Program-made: the position numbers and the translations under genes
NCBI RefSeq assembly: GCF_002575655.3
Contig: NC_053035.3
Location: 505,640,601-505,704,600, forward strand
DNA from: Aegilops tauschii subsp. strangulata
Taxonomy: Eukaryota > Streptophyta > Magnoliopsida > Poales > Poaceae
DNA length: 64,000 nucleotides
Direction of reading: 5' to 3'
Notes under the pieces: model-generated
The model's input: only the letters and a program-made list of their open reading frames with translations
Databases searched by the model: none
What the model was told of the DNA's origin: nothing
Shown: positions 1 through 7,984 of the stretch, piece after piece
Layout of the letters: the number at the start of each line of letters is the position of its first letter
Position numbering within the stretch: the stretch's first letter is position 1

Positions 1-281
1 TATGATTTGTGCTCAGCTCCCTGCCCTTGCCCAGAATGTTCCACACCACCTTCTCCGTGCAGGGCGGCGTGGTGAGCGAACCCATGTACCGGAAGTAGCT
101 CCCCGTCCGCTTCTGCAGCGACTTGAGCTCCACCACGCCTGCCGCCACGGTGGGCGTCGTCTTGAGCTCGCGCAGCTTCTCCGTCAGCTGGTCGTAGAAA
201 GGGTCGGGGTTGCCGATCTCGTAGAGGATGCCGATGACGGCCTTGTGGTCTTGGTCGTCGACGTGGACCATGTGGAGCTCC
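1..281 (-). pseudogene. Truncated alpha-carbonic anhydrase C-terminal fragment (unit 1)
   Basis: On the minus strand this encodes the C-terminal part of a plant alpha-carbonic anhydrase, from the zinc-ligand motif ELHMVH through YMGSLTTPPCTE to GKGRELS. It is nearly identical to residues in the complete gene at 5434-6384. The fragment stops abruptly at the GGAGCTCC sequence (about 274-281), where the complete gene continues upstream but this copy passes into unrelated sequence. The other end runs off the window, and its first bases no longer match the intact gene. It lacks the signal peptide, the QSPIDI region and two of the three zinc-binding histidines, so it cannot encode a working enzyme. 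Confidence 0.85.
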
Positions 282-302
282 TCCTCCTCGTCCCGGAGCG
301 CC

Positions 303-815
303 ATGATGGCACAGGAGTACGCCGACCGGGAGCAGCGCCGGCGGGAAAGGCGCAACGCCATGTGCTGGTCCAAGTTCGCGGACTCGGATGTCTTGGCGCC
401 ACACATCGTGGCAGACCCGGACCTGGCGTACGCCTGGGCCCTGGACCGCTCCGTGACGACGTCGGAGACGACCAAGTGCCATCTCCGCCATCTCGACAGA
501 GAGATGGTCAGGTACGGTGAGGAATGGTCCCTCGCTGAGATCGATGCTGCCAACGACACCTCCTCCAACGACCGCCGCCCTCTCCCCCATCCCACGTCCT
601 CGGTGGCCGCGGCCGCACCGAGCACGATGCATGAAGTAACGGAGAGGATCGTCCGCGAGCGTCAAGCGGCTGCCAGGAATCCCTGCCGCGAAGCCGCCAC
701 CTTCTGCTGCCCGAAGCCCGACTCCGACGACGGATCGGGCCATGATGACGGAGGAGGAGCCTCCGGCCAGCCCGGCATGACCTATGAGGTCACCGTCAAG
801 TATAGGATAGTTTAG
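303..815 (+). CDS. Hypothetical protein fused tail-to-tail to the carbonic anhydrase fragment (unit 1)
   Basis: This is an open frame of 170 codons on the strand opposite to the carbonic anhydrase fragment, starting at the first of two adjacent ATGs. I do not recognise the family. The protein is charged and partly helical (DREQRRRERRNAM near the start), has a conserved-looking core LAYAWALDRSVTTSETTKC, then a low-complexity Ser/Pro/Asp/Gly-rich tail. A second copy at 4330-4842 differs by scattered substitutions with no stop or frameshift, which suggests coding constraint or a recent duplication. The 3' sequence looks like the ends of Harbinger-derived gene units elsewhere in the window (compare 48,400-48,530), so the ORF was probably carried in by a transposon. 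This is inference. Confidence 0.45.
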   Translation: MMAQEYADREQRRRERRNAMCWSKFADSDVLAPHIVADPDLAYAWALDRSVTTSETTKCHLRHLDREMVRYGEEWSLAEIDAANDTSSNDRRPLPHPTSSVAAAAPSTMHEVTERIVRERQAAARNPCREAATFCCPKPDSDDGSGHDDGGGASGQPGMTYEVTVKYRIV

Positions 816-1368
816 GGTTTTATTTTTAGGTGTTTAGTTCATCTGACGAAATGTGGTCCGGTTTTATGTACAAATTATTCTAGTTTCAATGAAAACCGCC
901 GTGTTTATATCAAAATTCACCCGGTTTGATCGAATTTTGTTCAGTTGGTTCGAGTTGTTGTAAAAATATATGGGGTTACGGTTGCATGGCTGCCTCCTGC
1001 ATTCGTATTCGCGGACGGATGCGTGAGAAATTTTGCAGGTTGCCATCGGAGATATCGTTGTGCGGTGACAAGTAATCTCCTTGCGAGGTTATTTTTGGAC
1101 CCCGATCGAGATTCCATCTATCCATCTCCATGCAGGTTCTATGAGTGGCAATCCAGATGTTGCTACCCTGAATCAACAGATAGATACATGCAGCTCAGGA
1201 TGTTTTTTTAATACAGTACAAACATGGACGAAACTGAAACAAAAAATATGTATATATGTATGTCTTATTTTTGACAGCATGCATATATGTATGTCAATGG
1301 TTCTAATTCACTGAAAAATGTTACTCGCTACGTTGCTTCCCTAATACAGGATATCCAGACACATTTTG
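816..1368. other. Non-coding tail of chimeric unit 1
   Basis: This stretch is about 90% identical by eye to 4843-5394. It begins with UTR-like sequence after the hypothetical ORF and includes a GC-rich patch around 985-1060 (TTCGCGGACGGATGCG) that resembles the subterminal part of Harbinger-derived sequence at 48,440-48,520. No credible coding region is seen; the short ORFs here are not conserved in frame in unit 2. Confidence 0.6.
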
Positions 1369-1407
1369 GTATGTATGTTTACTTATCATGTTAGTAAGTA
1401 TGTCTTA
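1369..1407 (+). repeat. 39-bp direct repeat, copy 1
   Basis: It runs from GTATGTATGTTTACT to GTATGTCTTA. Copies lie at 3864-3902 and 5395-5433. The third copy ends at the base just before the stop codon of the intact carbonic anhydrase gene (minus strand), so the repeat was once that gene's immediate 3' flank. In this copy the sequence runs on into the Harbinger-like element. Confidence 0.85.
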
Positions 1408-1706
1408 GACCATCTCCAACAGACGGTCCAAATATAAAAATACCTAACTTTTGGACCGTCTGAGGCAAAAAAACGTTGTTCCAATAGATAGTTCATATGT
1501 AAAAAAAAATTAGACAGCGGCCTCCTCGTGATGTAAAATACAACACCTCGCGGTGCAAATTTACATCACAATGTGCATCTGGTCCAAAACCAACCGCCGC
1601 CCGCGAACGCCCAACCGCCCGTTCCTTTCCTTTCCCGCCCGCCCGCGCCCGTCCGCCCGCCTGCGACCCGCCCAGCCGCCGCCCCTCCCCGCCGTCCGGC
1701 GCCGCC

Positions 1707-3813
1707 ATGGCCGAAGGCGACGACCCCGCCGCCTTCTCTGCCGCCACCGCAGCCGGTGGGCTGACCCACGTGGCCGCCGCCGCTGCCATCTCGCCCGCAA
1801 CCGATGCCATGCCGCCGCCCCCCGCCCGCCGGCCCGGATTCGCGCCGCCCTGGCCGGTGGCCACCGCCCCGGCGGCGAAGCCGGCGAAGGGACGAGGCGG
1901 CGGAAAACGGCCGGCCAACCGCAGCCGCAACCCGACCGACAGTTCTACGCGGCCGGTGAAGGTCTCCAAGGTGGCCGCGACGGCTCGGGGCGACGACTCG
2001 CAGCCGGTGCGGCCGGCGGCCTCCTCCAACAGCCACACATCCATTCCTCAACCTCCCCCGCCGCCACCGCCGGCCGTGGAGGAAGATGTGGCCACGCCGA
2101 CGGCCACCGCCTCCAACATGTTCGACGAAATGTCGCAAAGGTATAAATTTTCCGGTTGTGCTCTCGTTTGTTGTTTCAAATTCTATGTGTTCTTGATTGT
2201 TTGTGCGTCCAATTGTAGTCTTGATAATGAAGCTTTCATGCACGCGACAAATGTGGCAAATGATGATTAAATGTATGCGTCACAAGAATATGAAACCCAA
2301 TATGATGATGACAATCTTGATGTGGATGATGAGGGCTTTGTTGTCAAGGGAAGAAGTGGAAATTATACCACCGCGGAGGATGTGTTGATATGCACCGCTT
2401 GGAAGAAAATCTCTCAAGATGCAAGCATTGGAAGCGACCAAACGGTGAACACCTATTGGCAACACATCAAGGAGTACTTCGATGAGCGCAACACAAGTGG
2501 TCACTTCCGTTCGAGCGACTCTCTACGCCAATGTTGGTCCACCATCAACACCGAATGCCAAAAGTGGGCCGGTTGCTTGTCAAACGTTGCTCGCATGAAC
2601 CCAAGTGGTTGCGGTGATAGTGACTTGGTAAATATTTCCTCTTCGTGCGTGCTTTGTCAAATATTTCCTCTTTGTTCCACATGTTGATGATGATGTGTTG
2701 CTTGTTTCATTGTAGAAAATGATTGCACAAGGATTGTTTCGAGAGAGGAACATGAAAGGCGAGAAGAAGAAAAGGAAAGGAAAAGCTTTCACTTTTCATC
2801 ATTGCTTCAAAGAGCTCAAGGATGAGGAGAAGTGGAAAACAAGAGAGACTTTTGAATCGTCGAAGAAGAAGAGTGCGGTGCTTGAGGATGAAGAAGATGT
2901 CACCATTGAGGAGACGAGCCCCACTCCTCACTCCGCGACAAAATCTTATAGGCCCGATGGAAACAAGAAAGCGAAGGGAACCAAGGCCGGAGACAATGAT
3001 CTCAAGGAAGGATTTGATGCCATTGTCATGGTGAGGAAAGAGTATGCCGAAGAGAAAAGAATCTTGAAGCTCAAGTAAATAGAGGAGAGGAGTGAGGCCG
3101 AGCGGCAAAGGGCGGCGGCCGAGGAGAAGAGGGCGGCGGCCGAGGAGAGGTTGGCCGCGGCCGAGAGGAAGGTGGACCTAGAGGATAAGAAGGCTGCAGC
3201 CGACGAGAGGAAGATGGTTGAGGAGAGGACACTCAAGTTTATGTTTATGGACACATCAACTCTTGATGCCAAGGCAAAGGCATATATTGAACTTTGTCGC
3301 GATGAAATGCTCATGAAGAAGAAAATGCTCATGAGGCAAATGATGATGGGAGGAGGCATGGGAGGTGCCATGGGAGAAGGCATGGGAGGAGGCATTGGAG
3401 GTGCCATGGGAGGAGGCATGGGAGGTGCCATGGGAGGTGCCATGGGAGGAGGCATGGGAGGTGCCATGGGTGGTTACATGAACATGATTGGAGGTTCCAT
3501 GAATGGTGCATTTGGCGGAAACATGGGAGGTGGCTTCAGTGGCAACATGGAAGGTGGCTTTGGCGGCATGGGAGGTGGCTTTGGCGGCAACATAATGGGT
3601 GGCTTGGGAGGTGGCTATGGCGGCAACATGAGTGGCGTTGGAGTTGGCTTCGTCGGCAACATGACCGGTATGGGACGCAATGAAGATGCTTTCGATGGTG
3701 CTCACGGCAACGAGAGTTCACCGCTTGTTGAGAACGTCGACAAAGACGGTGGTGAAGATGATGATCGTACCACAGTTCACAACGCCGGTGGTGTTGATGA
3801 CCCGCATGAGTAA
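1707..3813 (+). pseudogene. PIF/Harbinger ORF1-type protein (Myb/SANT-like, NAM-associated C-terminal domain), broken
   Basis: Three exons can be followed in phase: 1707-2140, 2219-2627 and 2716-3813, all with GT-AG borders. Exon 1 encodes a Pro/Ala-rich leader. Exon 2 has the SANT/Myb-like segment (YTTAEDVLICTAWKKIS and NTYWQHIKEYFDE). Exon 3 carries the NAM-associated region, a charged coiled coil (about 3079-3230) and a Met/Gly-rich repeat. ORF1 proteins of this class bind DNA and assist the Harbinger transposase. The frame is broken by two TAA codons, at 2268-2270 and 3076-3078; reading resumes in the same frame after each, so they are nonsense changes rather than frameshifts. Many plant annotations give this protein misleading names. 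Confidence 0.7.
3340..3660 (+). repeat. Met/Gly-rich codon repeat in the Harbinger ORF1
   Basis: Imperfect tandem units built on ATGGGAGG(T/A)G(C/G)C encode runs of MGGAMGGG-like residues and then looser FGGNMGG units. The array is a coding minisatellite inside the ORF1 pseudogene and produces several spurious antisense ORFs. Confidence 0.8.
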
Positions 3814-3863
3814 TATTCATGTGCATTTCAATTTCTAGGGCGCAAAACTTTGATTGTTGGTAG

Positions 3864-3902
3864 GTATGTATGTTTACTCATCATGTTGGTAGGTATGTCT
3901 TA
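3864..3902 (+). repeat. 39-bp direct repeat, copy 2
   Basis: This matches 1369-1407 and 5395-5433 with a few substitutions. It lies between the Harbinger remnant and the carbonic anhydrase fragment of unit 2. Confidence 0.85.
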
Positions 3903-4652
3903 TTATTGTACCAGGGATTGGATGGAGATGGTGTTTTTTGGCGGGTTGTAGAAGGCGACGGGGTGGCCATTGAGCGGATGCGGCGGCCTATTGTCCTGGT
4001 GAGGCAGCGGCGTGGTGCTGAGCTGCCGCTGCTCCTGGCTCAGCTCCCTGCCTTTGCCCAGGATGTTCCACACCACGTTCTCCGTGCACGGCGGCGTGGT
4101 GAGCGACCCCATGTACCGAAAGTAGCTCCCCGTCCGCTTCTGCGGCGACTTGAGCTCCACCATGCCGTCCGCCACGGTGGGCGTCGTCTTGAGCTCGCGT
4201 AGCTTCTCCGTCAGCTGGTCGTAGAAAGGGTCGCGGTTGCCGATCTCGTAGAGGATGCCGATGACAGCCTTGTGGTCTTGGTCGTCGACGTGGACCATGT
4301 GGAGCTCCTCCTCATCGTCTCGGAGCGCCATGATGGCACAGGCGTACGCCGACCGGGAGCAGCGCCTGCGGGACAGGCGCAACGCCATGTGTCGGTCCAA
4401 GTTCGCGGACTCGGATGTCCTGCCGCCACACATCATGGCGAACCCGGACCTGGCGTACGCCTGGGCCTTGGATCGCTCCGTGACGACGTCGGAGACGACC
4501 AAGTGCCATCTCCGCCGCCTCGAGGGAGAGATGGCCAGGTACAGTGAGGAATGGTCCCTCGTCGAGATCGATGCCGCCAACGACACCTCCTCCAACGACC
4601 GCCGCCCTCTCCCCCATCCCACGTCCTCGGAGGCCGTGGCCGCACCGAGCAC
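3903..4652 (-). pseudogene. Chimeric ORF: novel N-terminus fused to alpha-carbonic anhydrase C-terminus (unit 2)
   Basis: An uninterrupted minus-strand frame of 249 codons. Its last ~135 codons (genomic 4308 down to 3903) are the carbonic anhydrase C-terminal region, ending in SIQSLVQ like the intact gene. The first ~114 codons are the antisense of the hypothetical ORF at 4330-4842. The join is at GGAGCTCC (4301-4308), the same breakpoint as unit 1. Only the third zinc ligand (ELHMVH) and the TTPP loop remain; HWH, QSPIDI and the signal peptide are absent, so carbonic anhydrase activity is not expected. Whether the open frame is expressed or open by chance is unknown. Confidence 0.7.
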
Positions 4653-4842
4653 GGTGCAGGAAGTAGCGGAGAGGATCGTCCGCGAGCATCAGACGGCTGC
4701 CGGGAATCGCTGCCGCGAAGCCGCCACCTTCTGCCGCCCGAAGCCTGACTCCGACGACGGATCGGGCCATGATGACGGAGGAGGAGCCGCCGGCCAGCCC
4801 GACATGACCTATGAGCTCACCATCAAGTATAGGATAGTTTAG
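4330..4842 (+). CDS. Hypothetical protein of chimeric unit 2
   Basis: Second copy of the 170-codon ORF at 303-815, also starting at tandem ATGs and ending with a TYELTIKYRIV-type terminus. It overlaps the chimeric carbonic anhydrase ORF on the opposite strand. The copies differ at many scattered residues but keep the same length and frame. The family is not recognised. The charged N-terminal part and disordered Asp/Gly/Ser tail give no functional clue. Its origin is probably a transposon-borne gene. Confidence 0.45.
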   Translation: MMAQAYADREQRLRDRRNAMCRSKFADSDVLPPHIMANPDLAYAWALDRSVTTSETTKCHLRRLEGEMARYSEEWSLVEIDAANDTSSNDRRPLPHPTSSEAVAAPSTVQEVAERIVREHQTAAGNRCREAATFCRPKPDSDDGSGHDDGGGAAGQPDMTYELTIKYRIV

Positions 4843-5394
4843 GGTTCTATTTTTAGGTTTTTAGTTCACCTGACGAAATATTGTCCGGTTTTATGTACAA
4901 ATTATTCTAGTTTCAATGAAATCCGCCGTGTTTATATCAAAATTCATCCGGTTTGATCGAATTTCGTTCGGTTGGTTCGAGTTGTTGTGAAAATGTGTGG
5001 GTCTACGGTTGGATGGCTGCCTCCCGCATCCATATCCGCGGATGAATGCGTGAGAAATTGCGGGTTGCCGTCAGAGATACTGTTGTGCGGTGACAAGTAA
5101 TCTCCTTGCGAGGTTATTTTTGGACCCCGATCGAGATTCCATCTATCCATCTCCATGCAGGTTCTATGAGTGGCAATCCAGATGTTGCTGCGGTGAATCA
5201 ACAGATAGATACATGCAGCTCAGGATGTTTTTTTTAACACAATACAGACGCGGATGAAATTGAAACAAAAAACATGTATATATGTATGTCTTATTTTTGA
5301 CAGCATGCATATATGTATGTCAATGGTTCTAATTCACTGAAAAATGTTACTCGCTATGTTGCTTCCCTAATACAGGATATCCAGACACATTTTG
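4843..5394. other. Non-coding tail of chimeric unit 2
   Basis: Homologue of 816-1368. No gene is supported. Confidence 0.6.
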
Positions 5395-5433
5395 GTATGT
5401 ATGTTTACTCATCATGTTGGTAGGTATGTCTTA
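5395..5433 (+). repeat. 39-bp direct repeat, copy 3, abutting the carbonic anhydrase stop codon
   Basis: Third copy of the 39-bp repeat. Its last base precedes the reverse-complement stop codon (5434-5436) of the intact alpha-carbonic anhydrase gene. Confidence 0.85.
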
Positions 5434-6384
5434 TTATTGTACTAGGGATTGGATGGAGATGGTGCTGTTTGGTGGGTTGTAGAAGGCGACGGAGCGGCCA
5501 TTGAGCGGCTGCGGCGGCCTATTGTCCTGGTGAGGCAGCGGCGCAGTGATGAGCTGTAGCTGCTCCTGGCTCAGCTCCCTGCCCTTGCCCAGGATGTTCC
5601 ACACCACGTTCTCCGTGCACGGCGGCGTGGTGAGCGACCCCATGTACCGGAAGTAGCTCCCCGTCCGCTTCTGCAGTGACTTGAGCTCCACCACGCCGGC
5701 CGCCACGGTGGGCGTCGTCTTGAGCTCGCGCAGCTTCTCCGTCAGCTGGTCGTAGAAAGGGTCGGGGTTGCCGATCTCGTAGAGGATGCCGATGACGGCC
5801 TTGTGGTCCTGGTCGTCGACATGGACCATGTGGAGCTCCAGCGGGAAGCGCTTGCCGTTAACGGTGTGCTCCCCCGGCGCGTGCCAGTGGATCATCTTGA
5901 ACTTGAACTCCCTGACGGTGCCGTCGGCGGTGGTGACGTTGATGGAGCCCGGCATGACGGGCTCGCCGCCCTGCTCGAAGCTCATCACGATGTCCTTGCC
6001 CGTGTTGTGGAGGGTGGCGTTGGAGGGGGCGTAGACGCGGGTGAGGGTGTCGAGGTTGGGGTTGGGGACGGCGTTGGCGATGACGATGTCGATGGGGGAC
6101 TGCGCCTTGCCGTCGCCGCACGCCTTGTACGTCGGGCTCAGCTTGCCCCAATTCTCCGGCCCGTCAGGGGTCCCCGGCGTGTACCCGAAGCTCGGCCCAC
6201 CACCTTCGTCTGCATTTTAATCCTTCTTTTCTTCATCATCGATTGCAATTCCACTCCACCAATTATCTCTTATTATTAAGAAAGAAAGAAAGGTCGGAAA
6301 TGTTCACTTACGTGAGAGAGCGACGGTGAGGGACGAGACGATGACGACGACAGCGGCCCATGCCGACGACATTTGGGACGCCAT
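5434..6384 (-). CDS. Alpha-type carbonic anhydrase, secreted
   Basis: Two exons, 6384-6312 and 6209-5434, separated by a 102-bp GT-AG intron, give a 282-residue protein that hydrates CO2 to bicarbonate. Residues 1-24 form a signal peptide (MASQMSSAWAAVVVIVSS...), so the enzyme enters the secretory pathway; cell wall, apoplast or plastid delivery are the usual options for plant members. Family hallmarks are present: GPENWGKL and QSPIDI near the N-terminus, zinc ligands in HWHAPGEH and ELHMVH, and the YMGSLTTPPCTE active-site loop. Cysteines in YKACGDG and TTPPC could make the usual disulfide, and N-glycosylation sites occur (NATL, NVTT). No break is seen. Length fits plant alpha-CAs. The ATG at 6384 is chosen because it yields the signal peptide and a clean splice phase. 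Confidence 0.92.
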
Positions 6385-6465
6385 TACGATGAATTGGATT
6401 GGTGTTTGTTGAGTGCAAGTGGCTTAAATAGGTAGGGAGGGAGGGAGGAAGGAAATAGAGAAGGA

Positions 6466-6477
6466 GCAATATATAGC
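6466..6477 (-). promoter_or_regulatory. Likely TATA box of the alpha-carbonic anhydrase gene
   Basis: Minus-strand GCTATATATTGC lies about 85 bp upstream of the ATG. A second candidate, CTATTTAAGCC, lies at about 6422-6432 but would leave almost no 5' UTR. Confidence 0.5.
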
Positions 6478-6673
6478 GTGGCATGGCTAAATCATTTTGT
6501 GGCCACCCATTCATCCCCTCTTGCCTTGCTTGCTTCTTCTATATATGGATGTATGTATGGATGGACCAAAAATAGACGACAATCAAATTTGTCTATTTTC
6601 AAAATAATAATCACCAAACCAAAATACTACTACTAGTAGTAGTAAATTAAATAAAATCAACCCAAATGATAAA

Positions 6674-6691
6674 GTGCCACACGTGTGGCAC
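6674..6691. promoter_or_regulatory. G-box/ABRE core inside a perfect 18-bp palindrome
   Basis: GTGCCACACGTGTGGCAC is its own reverse complement and holds ACACGTGT, the core bound by plant bZIP and bHLH factors. It lies about 290 bp upstream of the carbonic anhydrase ATG. A regulatory role is inferred from the motif only. Confidence 0.5.
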
Positions 6692-6744
6692 GAAATAACA
6701 TGGTTCAAACGTCTTCAATACCATCCATTTTACCACATCAAACA

Positions 6745-7655
6745 GATGACATCAACGAAATCTTTTTGGTTTTTCGGACCTAAAAAATGTTTGATCTTTT
6801 AAATAAAAAATCCGATTTAAAATCTGTTCTCATTATTAAATCCGTCTTGACGAGATCTTCAAAACTAGATCCCATATTGATATGTTTCAATGACTTCTTT
6901 TTGGTCAAAAGTTACCATGATGTTAGACTGAAGTTGCCAGAGTGTTTACACTAAAGTTGCCATGATATATTTTATCTATTTTTTCTTCTAAATTTAGAAC
7001 TACCATTGTATTTCAACTACTTTTCACGGCAAATTTTATTAATTCACCAATTTTTAGTAATTAACCACGACAAAGTTAATTCATGGATCATGGCAATTTT
7101 TAGTAATTCATGATGGCAATTTTAGTTTGTAGATCATGGAAATTACTTTTTTTTTTCAATGAACCATGGAAATTTTTTGTACATGTATCATGGCAAATTT
7201 AAGTAATTCATCATGGCAATTTTAGTTTCTGGTTCATGGCAAATTTGAGACATTGACCATGCATTTTTAAAGTGACTGATGACGGATTTCTTTTAAATTA
7301 TGAATCATGTCAAAATTATTTCACGGATGATGACAAATTTAGTAATTCACCATGACAAGTTTAATTTCTTAATTTTTTTATAACATGTTTAATTTTACTT
7401 TAAACATAGAAGAAAAAGTAGTTGAAACATATCATGTCAACTTCAGTATAAACATCATGAAAATTTGTGTGCAATAGACATGGCAACTTTTGACCGCCAG
7501 AAAATACCATCAAAACATATCGATACAGGATCGAGTTTTGAAGTTCTCGTCGCGGCGGATTTAGTGGTGAAAACGGATTTTCAATCGGATTTGTCACTTA
7601 AGAGATAAAACATTTTAAAGTTTGAAAACCCCAAAAAATTCCCGCTGACATCATC
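6745..7655. mobile_element. Long-TIR MITE or foldback element, about 0.9 kb
   Basis: The two ends form a degenerate inverted repeat of roughly 140 bp: GATGACATCA...GATATGTTT on the left matches the reverse complement of the right end, including TTCAAAACT(A/C)GATC and AAATCCG tracts. The interior lacks a gene and carries about a dozen spaced variants of CATGGCAA(A)TTT. No clear target duplication is seen. Long TIRs suggest a Mutator-like MITE, but the class is not certain. Confidence 0.6.
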
Positions 7656-7984
7656 TATTTTTTTTTGCCTATTTGCATGCATGTGTGAAAAAAAATAAAA
7701 AAGCTAACGTGTCACAACTCACAATGGATGGCTAGAAGGGTGTGTGACCCGACCTCCTTTAGCCCACACGTCATACGTTTGACACTTATCAAGGTCCAAA
7801 ATCAAACGTTAACACGAGCATCTAGAGTAATTAACATTCATGATGATGTGCTTATCCTCCCCCATCTCATCCACATGCTCAATAAATTGATCATCACATT
7901 TGTCAACAAGCCTGTCTTACTTCATTGGACCAACACACCAAGTCTCTGCTCCCCAACAGACTACTAGCAGATACTACTACAAGC
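7656..7984. other. Intergenic 3' flank of the NLE gene
   Basis: AT-rich stretch between the MITE and the NLE stop codon. It should hold the NLE 3' UTR; no separate gene is seen. Confidence 0.5.

Larger units (their letters stand above)
1408..3863 (+). mobile_element. PIF/Harbinger-type element remnant (ORF1 only)
   Basis: The block lies between chimeric units 1 and 2. It opens with GACCATCTCCAACAGACGG, a sequence type common at the ends of Triticeae Harbinger elements, and contains one ORF1-type pseudogene. No DDE transposase (ORF2) is present and no matching inverted end is seen at the right border. The flanks share a 39-bp repeat instead of the 3-bp TSD usual for Harbinger, so this may be half an element joined by recombination. 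Confidence 0.55.

Noticed and set aside
1561..2243. Long antisense ORFs (up to 225 codons) across the Harbinger ORF1 leader
   Set aside because: They are Arg/Gly-rich frames produced by GC-rich Pro/Ala codons on the other strand.
1408..3863. Clean Harbinger insertion with 3-bp target duplication
   Set aside because: Right terminal inverted repeat not found; the flanks share a 39-bp repeat that is better explained by recombination.
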